Source: Erigeron canadensis (taxonomy: Eukaryota > Streptophyta > Magnoliopsida > Asterales > Asteraceae). Taken from it: a DNA stretch of 64,000 nucleotides. The position numbers and the translations under genes are program-made. Shown here in pieces: positions 60,748 to 64,000 of this stretch (its first letter is position 1; each line of letters opens with the position of its first letter). The stretch spans positions 5,443,513-5,507,512 of the forward strand of contig NC_057762.1 of the NCBI RefSeq assembly GCF_010389155.1, written 5' to 3'. The notes below the pieces were generated by a model, which was not told where the DNA came from, did no database searches, and was given only the letters and a program-made list of their open reading frames with translations.

Positions 60748-60990
60748 TTTATGACCTTAAAGGCCGTTGCAAATGGAGGTCCTTGAAGACTTGGTTTGAT
60801 ATATCTAGATTCAAGTCTGAGGGGGTAGGATTTACCTCTATTAATTGTCGTGTCTTCGGGCGGATTAATAGGAGGTTTTTTCTCCCATTGGGAGAGAACT
60901 GGTGTATGGGGTGCTTTAGCGTGGACCCGGTTAAAACAAAATAGTCTAGACCCCCAATAAAATTGAAATTTGCTGTTCAAAAAAAAAGTG
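60748..60990 (+). mobile_element. Probable tRNA-derived SINE
   Basis: A B-box-like AGATTCAAGTCTGAGG lies near 60809 and the element ends TTTGCTGTTC followed by a run of A near 60972-60988. A possible imperfect 10-bp target duplication is AGCAACCATT at 60739 and AGCAACCGTT at about 61001. ORFs here on both strands are not genes. Confidence 0.6.
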
Positions 60991-61118
60991 TATCTCTAAA
61001 AAGCAACCGTTGGTGAAAAACGAAACTTGTTCATCCATTTGTATGTTTGATTCCTTGAGCATTTTACTATGGGAGCTGATTTGCTCAAGGAGAAAATTGC
61101 TATGCACAAGGAATATAT

Positions 61119-62108
61119 TAGGGATGACAAAAATACCCGTACCTGATAGGGAATCTGATACCCGCACCTGATTTAACCGGGGAATCCCCGAGTTGACTGG
61201 AGATAGGGACGAGTATGGGGATGTAAATCTAATCCCCGATGGGGATGAGGACGGGGATGGGAAACCGTAAATCCCCGAGCCTCATACCCGAACCCGAAAA
61301 TACTATATATATTTATTAGAATCACTTTAAGTTCTTATTTTATCTATACTATATTATAAAGCAGATCTCCCCTGTTTACATTTTAAGTTTCAACATTTAC
61401 TTTCCCAAAATGCCCATATATCAATTCTATATTTACCTACCACCCTTTCTTTCTCCTCAAATCTCAACCACTCATATTTTTTTCTCTCTTCCATAAATCA
61501 TTTATTCCTCCAATTCATTCAAATCTTTTATCTCAAAAACCGTACATCGATAAATTATAAAAGTTATATGGGTGTTCTTAAAATTTCATGCTCTTTCATT
61601 AGAGATGTTATTCGATATACTTTCGACGAATTTTTAAATCTGAGGGCGGAGCCCGTACGGCTAAGACATTTGGCTATGGCACTTTATGACATATCACCTC
61701 CTATGACCTATCATACTCTATGACCTGTCACCCTCACCATCTCACCGCCGCAACGCGCGGGTACTCGCTCTCGTAATCTATAATCAATTTTAAGTTTAGA
61801 ACTTTTATTCAGTACTTTTTGTGTTGTATATTTTATTAATCATTTACTTGACATATATATTAGTTTATACATAGAAATAAAATATTGAAATACACATTTT
61901 CATACATATTTTATATCAAAATAAATCCATGTTCATTAAAAAAAAAGTTTTCCCGATACCCGATAGGGATCTCCGATACCCGACGGGTATGAGGATGTAA
62001 TTCAATTCTCCGACGGGAATGGGGACGGGAATGGGGATTACAAATGAAAATCGGGTACGGGGATGGGGATTGAGATCCCCGACAATCCCCGCCCCATTGT
62101 CATCCCTA
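61119..62108. mobile_element. Non-autonomous hAT element, 990 bp, perfect 8-bp target duplication
   Basis: GAATATAT lies at 61111-61118 and 62109-62116. The ends TAGGGATGACAAAAATACCC and, on the - strand, TAGGGATGACAATGGGGCGG are inverted. The subterminal parts are rich in GGGGATGGGGA and CCCGATACCCG words on both arms, a pattern typical of transposase binding sites. A nested insert at about 61343-61785 has a Helitron-like end (GCAACGCGCGGGTACTC) and carries a copy of the 50609 arm. No transposase. Confidence 0.88.
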
Positions 62109-62116
62109 GAATATAT

Positions 62117-62928
62117 AAGCAAATGACTTCAATGCCCCTAAAATATTTAACTAAACCCCCTTATTATGAGCTTTGCTTTATTTTCGTACAAATATATTGT
62201 TTGATAGATGTTCAAAAGGACTTTATTTTACTATCCATTTATATATATATTTTATATTTATATATATATATATATATATATACATAATAAAACAATAGTT
62301 ATCATGAATTTTTAAAGTCATCCACCTTAAATTAAAATTATTTCTAAACATGCCACATAGGATTTATCCTACGTGGCACCTCCATATGTTTTCCACAATA
62401 ATAGATTTTCATTAAATAATATAATATATATACATATATTTTAAATATGGCATATAGAAAAAGCATATATATATATAATATAATTTATATTTATATAAAT
62501 CAAACATATATAAAAAATCACGACTAACATTGCATAATATTTTTTAACATTTTTATTTTAACTATAAACACTTCATAATTCATGACTCATAATCCATGAT
62601 ATTTTATTAACTTTTTTTTTCCATTTTCTATTTACTATATACACTTCATAATCAAACTATATATATTACGTTCAACACGTACACCTCAAATTACATAGCC
62701 CTTTATAATAATTTATCTATACATATATTATGTTTCACAGTTTTCTTCGTTGTTAATTTATCATAATCATGAAGTATTTTTCAATTGGTTTTTAATTTAT
62801 AAAATTATTCTTAATAATCTATCTATACATATATTATGTTTCACAGTTTTCTTTGTTGTTAATCGTAATCATGAAGTACTTTTCAATTGGTTTTTAATTT
62901 ATAAAGTTATTCTTCTGCCGTATACCAA

Positions 62929-62945
<17 letters not shown>
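62117..62945. other. AT-rich stretch with Helitron-family fragment and short duplication
   Basis: GCCACATAGGATTTATCCTA near 62350 is a fragment of the same Helitron family. Near 62745-62910 a block with ATTTTTCAATTGGTTTTTAA and CTATACATATATTATGTTTC occurs twice. ORFs here are by-products. Confidence 0.5.
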
Positions 62946-62963
<18 letters not shown>

Positions 62964-62970
<7 letters not shown>

Positions 62971-64000
62971 CAGTAAAAATACTAGTCTTTTAAACCCTTC
63001 TTTCAACCTAAAGCTAGCTTTAAACATTGCCACATAGGATTGTATCCTACGTGGCATCTCCATACTTTTTTTTACAATATTTATCTTATAACCTCTATTT
63101 ATTCTCAAACCAATGTAATTTATTTTATTAAATATAACATAAAATATTAAATCAAAACTATATACACAAAATTAAAAAAAAAAACTCAAAACCCATATTA
63201 AGATATAAGAAGACGTCCAATACATCTATTAATTTGGCAATGATATTTGACATAAATAATATTATTTATTAAAATATATACAACTTTGAAGACTATATCA
63301 AATTTTAAAATTTATTTAAAAATATATTATTAGGTTATACACAACCAAACAATTTTGTTGTTTCTCCTTCGTTCTCTTGGCCGAAACCTTAACCAAAATT
63401 GGTTATTCTAGCCACAAAAAAATGTCTATTTTATAATGATAAAAGATTCCCTTCGCTTCCTGGGCCCAAAGCAGTGCAGTCTTTCCTGGCCAAATCAAGG
63501 ATTTGGGTAGTTATTTTGAGTTTTACGAATGAATTTCTTGATTGTTGGAGATAAAATACTTTATTTCCTAATTGTGTTTAGGATTATTTTTTCCCGTCAC
63601 TACGTAAGGTTTTTTCTCCAACTTTTCAGCATAACTGAAAGCAAAAAACTATAATGATTTTCTCTTATTTATCTTATTAGTTTTTTACTTATTCGTATTT
63701 TATTTATGTGTATTTTATATGACTAAATTTTTGTCATGTTTAGTTTTTTTACTTTGTATATATTATTTCGTTTGATGAATATATAGATATTATGCTACAT
63801 TATCGATTTACGTTTGATTTGTTAACGATATCAAAATATCTTAGGTTAAATGTTGGTGTATAATCACTATAGTAGATTTACTGTGATATCGACATGTCAG
63901 AAAAGGTAAAAGATGACCAGAGTAATTCAGGAATTAACCATTAACTATAACATAATCAATTTCAACATAATAAGCATATAGAATAGCTATTTATTAATAC
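62964..64000 (+). mobile_element. Helitron family element C, runs past the window end
   Basis: The left end ATTAAAACAGTAAAAATAC is followed by ATTGCCACATAGGATTGTAT. The interior shares TTGTTGTTTCTCCTTCGTTC-like sequence and the late block GTGATATCGACATGTCAGAA with element B. The 3' hairpin is not reached by 64000. Confidence 0.6.

Overview
The window is nuclear DNA from a eudicot plant. It is strongly AT-rich and mostly made of transposable-element debris. The evidence is intron-containing TIR-NB-LRR (TNL) disease-resistance genes with conserved splice sites (TNLs are absent from grasses), plant SINEs, Helitrons, hAT, Stowaway and Mutator-like MITEs, and an integrated badnavirus-like pararetrovirus. 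The only clearly intact housekeeping-type gene is a glycerol-3-phosphate acyltransferase that best fits RAM2. RAM2 is kept by plants that form arbuscular mycorrhiza and lost in Brassicaceae, so Brassicaceae is unlikely. Asteraceae or a related asterid is my guess, but the sequence does not settle it.

Layout. 1-4984: endogenous badnavirus-like copy on the + strand. It enters from the left edge and carries capsid zinc knuckle, badnavirus Cys cluster, aspartic protease, RT and RNase H in one frame broken by two in-frame stops. A 71-bp tandem repeat and a TATA box follow. 5023-13070: a + strand TNL-derived gene without its TIR exon; the viral copy occupies that place. Its last intron (5.8 kb) holds a MITE and a 947-bp Helitron whose exact ends are proven by an empty paralogous site 1.5 kb away. 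14457-21945: a complete TIR to NB-ARC to LRR gene on the - strand, tail-to-tail with the first, with a 4.8-kb first intron filled by a SINE, a LINE ORF1 relic, a copia relic and two more SINE pieces. 22315-23426: two small head-to-head paralogues of unknown function with a TATA box on each side, one interrupted by an in-frame stop.

23.4-39.8 kb: no gene recognised. The region has a GC-rich island, several hairpin MITEs, a 909-bp tandem duplication with 143-bp subrepeats, a hAT element nested in a Mutator-like MITE (both with perfect target duplications), and a putative 4.8-kb Helitron with exon-like fragments. 39.9-43.0 kb: the RAM2-like gene on the - strand, two exons. 43.0-64.0 kb: gene-free and repeat-rich. 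It includes a SINE, a 1,948-bp solo LTR with perfect 5-bp target duplication that contains six copies of a 19-bp GC palindrome spaced in three 75-bp units, fold-back elements, a 60-bp minisatellite, a Helitron family cluster and a 990-bp hAT element with 8-bp target duplication.

Function. The two TNLs form an intracellular immune-receptor pair in convergent orientation, each with a short LRR. The viral remnant brings a promoter-like region that points into the TIR-less TNL. The acyltransferase would act separately, in 2-monoacylglycerol synthesis.
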